Source of the DNA: an uncultured Collinsella sp.
GTDB lineage: Bacteria; Actinomycetota; Coriobacteriia; Coriobacteriales; Coriobacteriaceae
DNA length: 50,614 bases
Assembly: GCA_900762325.1 (NCBI GenBank)
Contig: CAAFGG010000029.1
Span: 1-50,614 of the forward strand
Direction: 5' to 3'
Below are positions 7,592 to 15,170 of this stretch, one piece after another (positions within the stretch are counted from its first letter, which is position 1; every line of letters starts with the position of its first letter). A program made the translations under genes and the position numbers. Below the pieces are notes generated by a model, which had not been told where the DNA came from, did not search any database, and was given only the letters and a program-made list of their open reading frames with translations.

Positions 7592-8311
7592 CTACAGCTG
7601 GCGCAGGCCCTCTTCCAGGCCGGTCTTGCTGTCGGTCTTCTCGTCGCGCATCTTGATGGCGCGGGCGGGGACACCGGCCACGACGGCGCCGGCGGGGACG
7701 TCCTCGACGCACACGGCGCCGGCGGCAACTACAGCACCCTTGCCCACGTGCACGCCTTCCAGGACCACGGCGTTTGCGCCGATCATGACATCGTCCTCGA
7801 TGATGACGGGCGTGGCGCTGGCGGGCTCCACAACGCCTGCCAGCACGGTGCCGGCGCCGATGTGGCAGTTCTTGCCCACGGTGGCGCGACCGCCCAGCAC
7901 GGCGCCCATATCGATCATGGAACCCTCGCCGATAACGGAGCCGATGTTGATGATGGCGCCCATCATGATGACGGCACGGTCGCCAATCTCGACTCGGTCG
8001 CGGATGATCGCGCCCGGCTCGATGCGGGCGTTGATGCCCTTAAGGTCGAGCATGGGCACGGCGGAGTTGCGGCAATCGTTTTCAACGTCGTAGTAATCGA
8101 TGGAATCGGCATTGGCGTCCAGGATGGTCTTGAGCTCGTCCCAGTCGCCAAAGACGGTCTTGCCGCGACGGCCGCCGTAGACATGTGCGTCGCCCCAGGC
8201 AACCTTCATGCCCGGCTTCTCGCGCACGTACAGCTTGACGGGCGTCTTTTTGGGCGCGGTGGCGATGTAGTTGATAATCTCCTGTGCATCCATCTCGGCT
8301 GCGTTGCTCAT
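7592..8311 (-). CDS. dapH: Tetrahydrodipicolinate N-acetyltransferase
   Basis: This enzyme acetylates L-2,3,4,5-tetrahydrodipicolinate in the acetylated branch of DAP/lysine synthesis. The 239-residue protein has an N-terminal DapH-type domain (residues about 1-85) followed by a left-handed beta-helix of hexapeptide repeats (AIINIGSVIGEGSMIDMGAV onward) and the terminal acyltransferase signature VPAGAVVAGVPARAIK. AAAGGAGAGA precedes the ATG at 8311. It is the last gene of the riboswitch-controlled operon, 39 nt after dapB. Using the acetyl branch implies that an N-acetyl-DAP aminotransferase and a deacetylase exist; candidates lie at 2632 and 11772. Confidence 0.93.
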   Translation of the reverse strand: MSNAAEMDAQEIINYIATAPKKTPVKLYVREKPGMKVAWGDAHVYGGRRGKTVFGDWDELKTILDANADSIDYYDVENDCRNSAVPMLDLKGINARIEPGAIIRDRVEIGDRAVIMMGAIINIGSVIGEGSMIDMGAVLGGRATVGKNCHIGAGTVLAGVVEPASATPVIIEDDVMIGANAVVLEGVHVGKGAVVAAGAVCVEDVPAGAVVAGVPARAIKMRDEKTDSKTGLEEGLRQL

Positions 8312-8350
8312 TTGCTATCTCTCCTTTGGGTGGATTCGGTTGATACCTGG

Positions 8351-9091
8351 TTAGGCAAACATGACCTTGTCGAACGTATAGAAGCCGGGTTCGCGGGTGA
8401 CGAGCTTCTGCGCGGCTGCCAAGGCGCCGTTGACAAAGATCTGACGGCTCGTGGCGCGGTGGGTGAGCGTGACCTCCTCGTCCTGGCCAAAGAAGCTCAC
8501 CTCGTGCACGCCGGCGACGGTGCCGCCGCGCAGCGAGTGCATACCGATTTCCTTGGGATCGCGTGCTCCGCACATGCCCTCGCGGCCATAGACGGGGTGG
8601 TAGCCTGCCTCGGGCTCGGCTTCGACGACGGCGTCGAGCAGTAGCTTGGCAGTGCCGCTGGGGGCGTCGACCTTTTGGTTGTGGTGCGTCTCGACGATTT
8701 CGCAGTCAAAGCCGGGCAGCTCGCGTGTAGCCTGCGCTACCAGATGGCGCAGGGCTGCGATACCGATGGAGTAATTGCCCGAGTGCATAACGCGGGTGTT
8801 CTGGCCCAGATCACGCAGGCGGTCCATCTGCTCGGGGGTGTAGCCTGTGGTGCCTGAGACCAACGCCGCGCCCGTGCGCTCGACATAGGCGACGACGGCG
8901 TCGAAGGTCGCGACGTTCGAGAAGTCGATGATGACGTCGGCAGCCGGTGCGTTCTCGAGCTCGCTCAAATCGAAGCCAATCTGGGTCACGATATCAAAAA
9001 CGGGCTGCCCGGCGGCGTCGACAATGCCTTCGGCGGTAGTGCGGATGAGCGAGCCCATGCGGCCCGTTCCCATAATGACGGTCTTAATCAA
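8351..9091 (-). CDS. dapB: 4-hydroxy-tetrahydrodipicolinate reductase
   Basis: This is the second committed step of DAP synthesis, NAD(P)H-dependent. The nucleotide-binding motif is MGTGRMGSLI at the N-terminus. SGTTGYTPEQ and the catalytic block ETHHNQKVDAPSGTA, with its paired histidines and lysine, identify the family. The length of 246 residues is normal. The start is TTG at 9091, read from GGGAG about 10 nt upstream, and it overlaps the stop of the preceding lysA-dapA fusion by 8 nt, so translation is probably coupled. Confidence 0.93.
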   Translation of the reverse strand: MIKTVIMGTGRMGSLIRTTAEGIVDAAGQPVFDIVTQIGFDLSELENAPAADVIIDFSNVATFDAVVAYVERTGAALVSGTTGYTPEQMDRLRDLGQNTRVMHSGNYSIGIAALRHLVAQATRELPGFDCEIVETHHNQKVDAPSGTAKLLLDAVVEAEPEAGYHPVYGREGMCGARDPKEIGMHSLRGGTVAGVHEVSFFGQDEEVTLTHRATSRQIFVNGALAAAQKLVTREPGFYTFDKVMFA

Positions 9092-11393
9092 GTAGACCAG
9101 CTCCCTTCAGAGCATCGGTAAGTGCGGCTCGCGTGTCGTCTGCCATGGGGCACAGCGGCATACGGTAGTTTGCCTCGATCATGCCCATCTGGGCGAGCGC
9201 TTCCTTGACGGGGATGGGGTTGACCTCGCTAAAGAGGGCGTTGATGAGCGGCTGGCCGGCAATCTGGATATCGCGGGCGCGCGCTACGTCGCCGTCCAGA
9301 TAAGCGCGGCACATGTCGTGTACAAGCTGCGGCTGCACGTCGGCCCACACGCTGATGGTGCCCGAAGCGCCCAGGCTCATGAGCGGCACTGTGAGTGCAT
9401 CCTCGCCCGAGTACATGCGGAAATCGTCGGACAGCAGGTGGGCGATCTTGGCCGCGTAGGCGACGTTGCCCGAGGCCTCCTTGATGCCCATGATGTTGGG
9501 GTGCGCGGCTAGGCGCTCTACGTTGCGCTCGCTGATACCGCAGCCGCAGCGGCCGGGGATGTTGTACAGGATGCAGGGGATGTCAACGGCATCGGCGACG
9601 GTCTTAAAGTGCTGATAGATACCCTCTTCGTTGGACTTGTTGTAGTAGGGGGTAATGAGCAGCAGGCCGTCGGCTCCCAAGCCCTGGTAAGTAAGCGACT
9701 TGGTGAGCATGGTCTGCGTGGAGTTGGAGCCTGAGCCGGCGATGACGGGGACGCGTCCTGCAACATGCTTGACCACGGCGGCGACGACGGAGTTGTCCTC
9801 GTCATCGGTCATCGTGGCGCTCTCGCCGGTGGTGCCCAGGGTGAGAATGGCGTCGGTGCCATTTTGCAAGTGGAAATCGATAAGGCGCTCGAGCGCGTCA
9901 AGGTCGACACTGCCGTCCTTTTTAAACGGCGTAACCAGGGCGACGATTGAGCCCTCGAGATTGCGGATGTCCATGTTCTTCTCCTTCGCCTCCGCGATCT
10001 GGATGCGTTTGTTCCATTGAGCTGCGACTGCCAGGCGCTCGTCTTGGGCGCGACGGCGGGCGCTTTCGGCGCGCGACTTGGCCAGCAGCTCTCGGCCGCA
10101 CGGCAGCACGTCGAGCGTGGAAAAGTAATCGCCCGGGCGCTCGGCGCGGCGGATGAGGTCGGCCGCGCCATCGGGGCGCAGCAGGACCTCGGCGGAGCGC
10201 AGACGTCCGTTGTAGTTGTAGCCCATGGAGTAGCCATGCGCACCGGTATCGTGGATTACAAGCAGGTCATCCATGTCGATATGCGGCAGCTCGCGGTCGA
10301 TGGCGAACTTGTCGTTGTTTTCGCACAGGTTGCCCGTGATATCGTACGTGTTCGTGACGGGAGCTGCGGACTTGTCGGGGCCACCCGGCTGGCCCATCAC
10401 TGTAACGTGGTGGTAAGCGCCATACATGGCAGGACGAATGAGGTCGACGGCACTTGCGTCCACGCCGATATAGTCTTTGTAGATCCGCTTTTCGTGAATG
10501 GCCTTGGTGACCAGGCACCCGTAGGGGCCCATCATAAAGCGGCCCATCTCGGTGCAGATCGCCACATCGCCCATGCCGGCGGGAACCAGGATCTCGTCGT
10601 AGGCCGCGTGTACACCCTCGCCGATGGCGTGGATGTCATTGGCCTGCTGCTCGGGCAGGTAGGGGATACCCACACCGCCGGACAGATTGATAAAGGCGAC
10701 ATGTGCACCGGTCTCGCGCTCCAGGCGCACGGCAAGTTCAAAGAGGATTCGCGCGAGCTTGGGGTAGTAATCGTTGGTGACGGTGTTGCTGGCAAGGAAG
10801 GCATGGATGCCAAAGTCCTCGGCGCCCTTGGCCTTGAGCATGCGGAAGGCATCAAAGAGCTGCTCGGTGGTCATGCCATATTTGGAGTCGCCCGGGTTGT
10901 CCATGATGCCGTTGGAGAGCTGAAACAGGCCGCCCGGATTAAAGCGGCAGCTGACCGTCTTGGGGATGGGCCCCGCAACGCGCTCAAAGAACTCGATGTG
11001 GCTGATGTCGTCAAAGTTGACGATGGCGCCCAACTTCTCGGCGAGCTCAAAGTCGGCAGCTGGCGTGTCGTTGGACGAGAACATGATGTCGTGTCCCGTG
11101 ATGCCCAGTGAGCGGGCGATCATGAGCTCGGTATAGCTCGAGCAATCGCAGCCGCAGCCGTATCCGTTGAGAATGGAGATGAGCGCCGGGTTGGGATTGG
11201 CCTTGACGGCAAAGTATTCCTTAAAGCCCGGGTTCCATGCGAAGGCGTCGCGCACCTCTTGCATGTTGCGGCGGATGCCCGCCTCGTCATATAGATGAAA
11301 TGGCGTGGGGAACTGCTCGACGATATGCTCGAGCGTCTCCTTGTCCACAAACGGCTGCTTGGCCGCATATGCCTCGTTGGGGGTCAATGCCAT
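9084..11393 (-). CDS. lysA-dapA: Diaminopimelate decarboxylase fused to 4-hydroxy-tetrahydrodipicolinate synthase
   Basis: A single 769-codon frame joins the last and first enzymes of the DAP/lysine pathway. The LysA part (about 1-440) has the PLP lysine in YFAVKANPNP (K64), a glycine loop INLSGGVGIPY, and CENND in place of the usual CESSD-type substrate cysteine motif. An Arg/Lys/Glu-rich linker follows. The DapA part (474-769) has GTTGES, YNIPGR and the Schiff-base lysine in GIKEASG. At the junction an ATG (9974) sits 6 nt after AAGGAG (9981-9986), so free DapA could also be translated internally. A lysine riboswitch lies upstream. A merged pair of genes through loss of a stop codon is the simplest explanation. 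Both halves look intact. Confidence 0.93.
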   Translation of the reverse strand: MALTPNEAYAAKQPFVDKETLEHIVEQFPTPFHLYDEAGIRRNMQEVRDAFAWNPGFKEYFAVKANPNPALISILNGYGCGCDCSSYTELMIARSLGITGHDIMFSSNDTPAADFELAEKLGAIVNFDDISHIEFFERVAGPIPKTVSCRFNPGGLFQLSNGIMDNPGDSKYGMTTEQLFDAFRMLKAKGAEDFGIHAFLASNTVTNDYYPKLARILFELAVRLERETGAHVAFINLSGGVGIPYLPEQQANDIHAIGEGVHAAYDEILVPAGMGDVAICTEMGRFMMGPYGCLVTKAIHEKRIYKDYIGVDASAVDLIRPAMYGAYHHVTVMGQPGGPDKSAAPVTNTYDITGNLCENNDKFAIDRELPHIDMDDLLVIHDTGAHGYSMGYNYNGRLRSAEVLLRPDGAADLIRRAERPGDYFSTLDVLPCGRELLAKSRAESARRRAQDERLAVAAQWNKRIQIAEAKEKNMDIRNLEGSIVALVTPFKKDGSVDLDALERLIDFHLQNGTDAILTLGTTGESATMTDDEDNSVVAAVVKHVAGRVPVIAGSGSNSTQTMLTKSLTYQGLGADGLLLITPYYNKSNEEGIYQHFKTVADAVDIPCILYNIPGRCGCGISERNVERLAAHPNIMGIKEASGNVAYAAKIAHLLSDDFRMYSGEDALTVPLMSLGASGTISVWADVQPQLVHDMCRAYLDGDVARARDIQIAGQPLINALFSEVNPIPVKEALAQMGMIEANYRMPLCPMADDTRAALTDALKGAGLLD
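9972..9986 (-). promoter_or_regulatory. Internal ribosome site and start inside the lysA-dapA fusion
   Basis: Reading the minus strand, AAGGAG (9986-9981) is followed after 6 nt by ATG (9974-9972), exactly at the first residue expected for stand-alone DapA (MDIRNLEGSIVALVTPF). It may yield free DapA besides the 769-residue fusion. Confidence 0.6.
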
Positions 11394-11406
11394 GTCCCGT
11401 AAACCT

Positions 11407-11472
11407 CGCTATCCAGACGGCGCCATCTGCGCATCGAATCCGCATAGCGTGGACCCAATGTCCGGATAGCGC
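11407..11472 (-). other. Expression-platform stem between riboswitch and lysA-dapA
   Basis: On the minus strand CGCTATCCGGAC pairs with GTCTGGATAGCG (one G-U) across about 40 nt. This folds the segment between the lysine aptamer and the start codon. No long U-run follows, so translational or alternative-fold control is as likely as termination. Confidence 0.5.
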
Positions 11473-11487
11473 TCCCGCATTGCTGCA

Positions 11488-11630
11488 GACAGTCCTGTGG
11501 GTGTTTCCCGCAGGCCCACCAGGTTGTTCGTGCCCGAAAAGCCCAGTTCGGCGGGTTTCGCCTCCCCACGGGGTCAAAGCCTGCCGGCTCGCCCGCGGTT
11601 CTTCGTGCCCGCGCCTCTATCAAGTGGTAA
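11488..11630 (-). ncRNA. Lysine riboswitch (L box)
   Basis: Read on the minus strand, the conserved aptamer blocks appear in order: GATAGAGGCGCGG, then GGGGAGGCGAAACCCGCCGAA, and the closing CCACAGGACTGTC. These match the known lysine aptamer core (RGAGGCGCG, GCCGAA, ACUGUC). It lies 95-237 nt upstream of lysA-dapA and therefore probably switches off the operon when lysine is plentiful. Confidence 0.85.
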
Positions 11631-11771
11631 CGACCCTACCACGTTGCACTTTACCAAACAAGAGTATTCGTATATAACGTTTAAAAAATGCAGCAATATG
11701 CTGGAAACATGTGTGCCACAATCCTGTATCACAATAAGTTGCAACAGATATGCCTCACGAAGGGATCCTCT

Positions 11772-12959
11772 ATGACCGAGCTCCAAGAACTCCGTCGCTA
11801 TCGCCGCGATCTCCATCGCATTCCGGAGCTCGATTTCGATCTTCCGCAAACCATCGCTTATATCGAGGGCGTACTGGCACTGCTCGCTTGCGAGGTGACC
11901 CATCCGTGCCCCAGCTGCGTCTGCGCTTTCTTCGATGCTGGCGTTGGCGCCGCACATGCCACGGCGATTCGGGCCGACATGGATGCGCTGCCCATTGCCG
12001 AGGCAACAGGGGCAGCGTTCGCCTCGACACATCCCGGCAAGATGCACGCTTGCGGACATGACGGACACATGGCTATGGCACTTGCCGCCGCGACGTATGT
12101 TGACCGTACGATTCGCGAACAGCCGGGCGCCATTAGGCGCAACGTTCTCTTTGTGTTCCAGCCGGCCGAGGAAACGACCGGTGGTGCCAAGACGGTATGC
12201 GAGAGTGGTGTGTTCGAGCGCTATGGGGCCGACCGCATTTTTGGCTTCCATGTGTGGCCCGATCTGCCTGCCGGCACGTTGGCGAGTTGTTCCGGTCCGC
12301 TGCTGGCGCGTTCGAGCGAGACGCATATCCATATTCACGGGACGAGCATCCATATCGCTAAGACCTATGGCGTTCCGGTCGAGGAGTCGCACGATGCGGC
12401 GCTAGCGGCTGCCAGGTTCTTGGTTGCCGAGCGCGAACTGATGGATGAGCTGGGTGCCGATGAGCCCTGCATTGGCAAGTTCGGCCTGCTGCAGGCGGGC
12501 ACCGTCTGCAATGCGGTGGCGGGGGAGGCCCATGTTGCCGGTAGCTTGCGTGTGTTTACGGACGCCATGTTCGACCGTGCGCGCGAAGGTGTACGCCGTG
12601 TGCTCGACGAGGTGTGCACCGCAACGGGCTGCACGTATGATCTCGACTTTGCCGAGGGTTATCCACCGGTCGATAACGACCCCGAGCTGTTTGCCTGCAT
12701 TGCGCCTGCCTTGTCCGAGCTGCAACTTGTGGACGAGCCGCTGCTAATCGCCGAGGATTTCGCGTTCTATCAGCGCCATCTGCCGGGCGTGTTCTTCTTG
12801 CTGGGCACGGGCGTGCCAGAGGCGCAAGAAAACCCGATCGACGCAGACGGCTGCTCAGCTTATGCGATGAGCGCCCTTCACACCGATACCATGCTCTTTG
12901 ATGAGGAAATTTTGCTCAAGGGCCTCGATGTCTACAAACGATTGCTTTTGCTTGACTAA
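11772..12959 (+). CDS. M20 family metallo-amidohydrolase
   Basis: A 395-residue zinc amidohydrolase of the hippurate/N-acyl-amino-acid hydrolase type. The metal-site motifs are IRADMDALPI, KMHACGHDGHMA, FQPAEETTGG, a histidine in GFHVWPDLPAG, and AEDFAFYQ. The dimerisation domain contains HIHGTSIHIAK. Start 11772 follows AAGGG at about 8 nt; the frame is open from 11688 without a ribosome site. It is divergent from the lysine operon. Known members include N-acetyl-DAP deacetylase, which the dapH route needs. That makes this a good but unproven candidate; a general N-acyl-amino-acid or peptide deacylase is equally possible. Confidence 0.85.
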   Translation: MTELQELRRYRRDLHRIPELDFDLPQTIAYIEGVLALLACEVTHPCPSCVCAFFDAGVGAAHATAIRADMDALPIAEATGAAFASTHPGKMHACGHDGHMAMALAAATYVDRTIREQPGAIRRNVLFVFQPAEETTGGAKTVCESGVFERYGADRIFGFHVWPDLPAGTLASCSGPLLARSSETHIHIHGTSIHIAKTYGVPVEESHDAALAAARFLVAERELMDELGADEPCIGKFGLLQAGTVCNAVAGEAHVAGSLRVFTDAMFDRAREGVRRVLDEVCTATGCTYDLDFAEGYPPVDNDPELFACIAPALSELQLVDEPLLIAEDFAFYQRHLPGVFFLLGTGVPEAQENPIDADGCSAYAMSALHTDTMLFDEEILLKGLDVYKRLLLLD

Positions 12960-12973
12960 GACATGAAGGACTA

Positions 12974-13010
12974 TTTGTTCTAGAAAATACGAACAAACGT
13001 ACGATATAAT
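12974..13010 (+). promoter_or_regulatory. Promoter and operator-like repeat of the toxin-antitoxin pair
   Basis: A consensus TATAAT (13005-13010) is preceded by the inverted repeat TTTGTTC (12974-12980) ... GAACAAA. Antitoxins of this type usually bind such a palindrome to autoregulate. The -35 element is unclear. Confidence 0.5.
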
Positions 13011-13061
13011 AGAGATGTAAGTCTATAGAAACGTTTGACGTTACTAACGTAAGGCGATACT

Positions 13062-13343
13062 ATGATTGCATCGTATAAAGATGAGGATACCGAACGCTTT
13101 GCCATGGGTGTGCGGGTCAGGAGGTTCGTGCCCTTTGAGCGCGTTGCGCTGAGGAAGATTCGCCAACTGCAGGTTTGTGCTTCGCTTGATGATCTTCGCG
13201 TTCCACCGGGCAACCGCCTGGAAGCTTTGAAGGGCGATCGTGCCGGTCAATATAGCATCCGTGTTAACGAGCGCTATCGGGTCTGTTTTGAGTGGAGACA
13301 GGAGATGGCTTGGAATGTCGAAATCGTCGATTATCACAAGTGA
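13062..13343 (+). CDS. higB: HigB-like (RelE/ParE fold) toxin
   Basis: A 93-residue protein with the plasmid-maintenance-killer layout: LRKIRQLQVCASLDDLRVPPGNRLEALKGDRAGQYSIRVNERYRVCFEW, ending in EIVDYHK. Family members are ribosome-dependent mRNA interferases. The order toxin before antitoxin and the 29-nt overlap with the next gene are typical of higBA. The promoter has a strong TATAAT and an operator-like inverted repeat. Confidence 0.88.
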   Translation: MIASYKDEDTERFAMGVRVRRFVPFERVALRKIRQLQVCASLDDLRVPPGNRLEALKGDRAGQYSIRVNERYRVCFEWRQEMAWNVEIVDYHK

Positions 13344-13656
13344 TGAGACTTCGGCCGATTTGCTGTCGCCGGTGACTCCTGGCGAGCTTCTCAAAGAGGA
13401 GTTTCTTGTTCCCATGGGCATTTCTCAATATCGTCTTGCGAAAGAGACTGGGATTCCGGCTCAGCGTATCGGGCAGATTGTCTTGGGAAAACGTCGCGTG
13501 ACGGCTGACACCGACCTCCGTCTTTGTCGTTATTTTGGCCTGACGGATGGTTATTGGCTGCGCGCCCAGATAACGTTTGATCTCGAGGCGGAGAAGAGGC
13601 GCATCGAACCGGAACTGGATAAGATCATTCCTGTCCAGCAGGCTATCGCATTGTAG
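13315..13656 (+). CDS. higA: HigA-like antitoxin, XRE family
   Basis: A 113-residue protein with one helix-turn-helix: GISQYRLAKETGIPAQRIGQIVLGKRRVTADTDLRLCRYFGLTDGYWLRAQ, preceded by TPGELLKEEFLVPMG, the classical HigA/VapI N-terminus. Start 13315 (MSKSS) lies 10 nt after AGGAG and inside the toxin gene. Frame extension to 13240 would only duplicate toxin codons in another frame. It is expected to neutralise HigB and repress the shared promoter. Confidence 0.88.
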   Translation: MSKSSIITSDETSADLLSPVTPGELLKEEFLVPMGISQYRLAKETGIPAQRIGQIVLGKRRVTADTDLRLCRYFGLTDGYWLRAQITFDLEAEKRRIEPELDKIIPVQQAIAL

Positions 13657-13685
13657 TGTTCAAAGATGTTGAGGTTGGAGTGACG

Positions 13686-14009
13686 ATGGGGCGACGCCGA
13701 CAGACTGCCGTGTATAGTCCGGGTGGATGCGGGTGTGGGTTGCTGCTGCTCCCGGTTATTGCTGTGAGCATTGGCGTGATGTTTGCGCTTGCTGGACTGG
13801 CCGCGGCGGCACTCGTGCTGTTTATCACTGCCATCGGCGTGACGATTTGGCTCTGCCGCAATCGCGAGCAACGCCGTGCCGACGGTAAAACCAATGTCGG
13901 CTGGGTCGTCTTCCTGATCATTGCGTACCCGCTGAGTGTCAGCTACCTGGTGTTCTTTGCCCCGTTGATGATCAGTGCCTTTACCGGGAAATCCGTCACG
14001 GTGGGTTGA
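13686..14009 (+). CDS. Small membrane protein of unknown function
   Basis: 107 residues. A short basic head (MGRRRQTAVYSPGGCGCG) is followed by two adjacent hydrophobic stretches (about residues 18-55), a basic loop (CRNREQRRADGKTN), and a third hydrophobic stretch (about 72-98). GGAG sits 5 nt before ATG 13686; the frame is open from a GTG at 13656. The Gly/Cys-rich CGCG patch before the first helix is unusual. No family recognised. It is probably co-transcribed after higBA. Confidence 0.6.
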   Translation: MGRRRQTAVYSPGGCGCGLLLLPVIAVSIGVMFALAGLAAAALVLFITAIGVTIWLCRNREQRRADGKTNVGWVVFLIIAYPLSVSYLVFFAPLMISAFTGKSVTVG

Positions 14010-14114
14010 TGCGCTGCCAGCAGACGGTCGCGCAAAGTGCGTTTGCTCGGCGTTTGGATAACTGCATTGGCCGTTTACTGCAGCCTTAGCTCTCAGCTAA
14101 TGAATTCAAGTTCA

Positions 14115-14168
14115 ATCCTTTCTACGATGTGCTGTGTGCCGGCGCGGTAGCCGGATCGTAGGAAGGAT
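14115..14168 (+). promoter_or_regulatory. Hairpin that hides the ribosome site of the FxLYD gene
   Basis: ATCCTTTCTACGAT (14115-14128) pairs with ATCGTAGGAAGGAT (14155-14168) over 14 bp with one wobble. The right arm contains the AGGAAGGA ribosome site of the gene starting at 14174, so the folded form should block initiation. A CCGG/CCGG mini-stem lies in the loop. Confidence 0.6.
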
Positions 14169-14173
14169 GAATA

Positions 14174-14617
14174 ATGGCAAAAGAGGGAAAGAAGCCGATC
14201 GGCAAGATTGTCCTAGGCGTCATCGTGGTGCTGGTTATCGTCGGTGCCGTGGGCTCTATGGGCGGCAATTCAACCGATTCGTCTGCGAGCGATTCGGCAA
14301 AACCTGCCGAGGCGACACAGCAGGCTGAGGAGCAAAAAGAACCGCAAGAACCGTATACCATTGCTGATGAGGCTGAAGACACCTCCAATCAGTTTGCCTA
14401 TAAGATCACGGGCACGCTGACCAATAACACGGACAAGGAAAAGAGCTACATTCAGATTGAGTATGTTCTGTATGATGCCGATGGCAACCAGGTTGGAACG
14501 GCTCTTGCAAACACCAATCATCTGAAGGCGGGCGGCTCCTGGAAGTTCGAGGCGCTGGGTACAGTGTCTCCCGACCAGGTTGCTAGCTGGGAGCGTTCGG
14601 ACGTAAGTGGTTTCTAG
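14174..14617 (+). CDS. Membrane-anchored FxLYD-domain protein
   Basis: 147 residues. A basic N-terminus (MAKEGKKPIGK) precedes one transmembrane helix (about 11-28, IVLGVIVVLVIVGAVGSM), an acidic/Gln-rich linker with Ser/Asp/Ala, and a C-terminal beta domain. The domain contains ITGTLTNNTDKEKSYIQIEYVLYDADG and TNHLKAGGSWKFEA, the signature of FxLYD domains found on extracellular proteins. It probably faces the outside. The function is unknown. Its ribosome site is inside the stem at 14115-14168. Confidence 0.75.
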   Translation: MAKEGKKPIGKIVLGVIVVLVIVGAVGSMGGNSTDSSASDSAKPAEATQQAEEQKEPQEPYTIADEAEDTSNQFAYKITGTLTNNTDKEKSYIQIEYVLYDADGNQVGTALANTNHLKAGGSWKFEALGTVSPDQVASWERSDVSGF

Positions 14618-14649
14618 CATGTTGCATGCACTGGGGGAGGTGAAGTCGT

Positions 14650-15072
14650 ATGCCCGATAAAAAGCTGACCGAGGAGTTGCTCAATGAGCTTCTCGATGCG
14701 CCGAACATCGATGGCTATATCAGGGAGCACGACTTTGCCGCCCCGTCGCTTTCGGACTACCTGAAGCAGCTGCTGCAGGAAAAGGGCTTGGAGCGCTCGC
14801 GCGTGGTTCGTATGGCCGATCTCAATGAGACCTTTGGCTATCAGATCTTTACCGGTGCGCGTCATCCGAGTCGCAATAAGGTGCTGCAGATTGCCTTTGC
14901 GATGGCGCTGACGCTCAAAGAGACCAACCGTGCGCTGACGGCTGCCGGGGTAAGCGTTCTTAACTGCAAGGACCGCCGCGATGCGATTATCATCTTTTGT
15001 ATCGATCGCGGATGCAGCCTCCAAAAGGTCAACGAGGAGCTGTATCGCTTTGGCGAGGAGACGGTGAGTTAG
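14650..15072 (+). CDS. XRE-type helix-turn-helix protein next to a Ser/Thr kinase
   Basis: 140 residues. The region LSDYLKQLLQEKGLERSRVVRMADLNETFGYQIFTGARHPSRNKVLQIAFAMAL is a helix-turn-helix of the lambda-repressor type, followed by a short C-terminal part (CKDRRDAIIIFCIDRGCSLQKVNEELYRFGEE). GGGGGAGG lies about 8 nt before ATG 14650. The kinase gene begins 98 nt downstream. The pairing suggests a regulator, or phosphorylation substrate, for that kinase; this is inference from neighbourhood. Confidence 0.75.
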   Translation: MPDKKLTEELLNELLDAPNIDGYIREHDFAAPSLSDYLKQLLQEKGLERSRVVRMADLNETFGYQIFTGARHPSRNKVLQIAFAMALTLKETNRALTAAGVSVLNCKDRRDAIIIFCIDRGCSLQKVNEELYRFGEETVS

Positions 15073-15170
15073 CGGTTGATATCTGAGCTGGCGGAGCTGC
15101 CGAACAACGACGCAAACGAACGGGGCGCGGATGCCATGGGGTGTCTGCGCCCTGCGCTATGATGGAGGCT

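Noticed and set aside
9972..9986. lysA and dapA as two separate genes
   Set aside because: No stop codon separates them in the given sequence; an internal start is reported instead of a separate gene.
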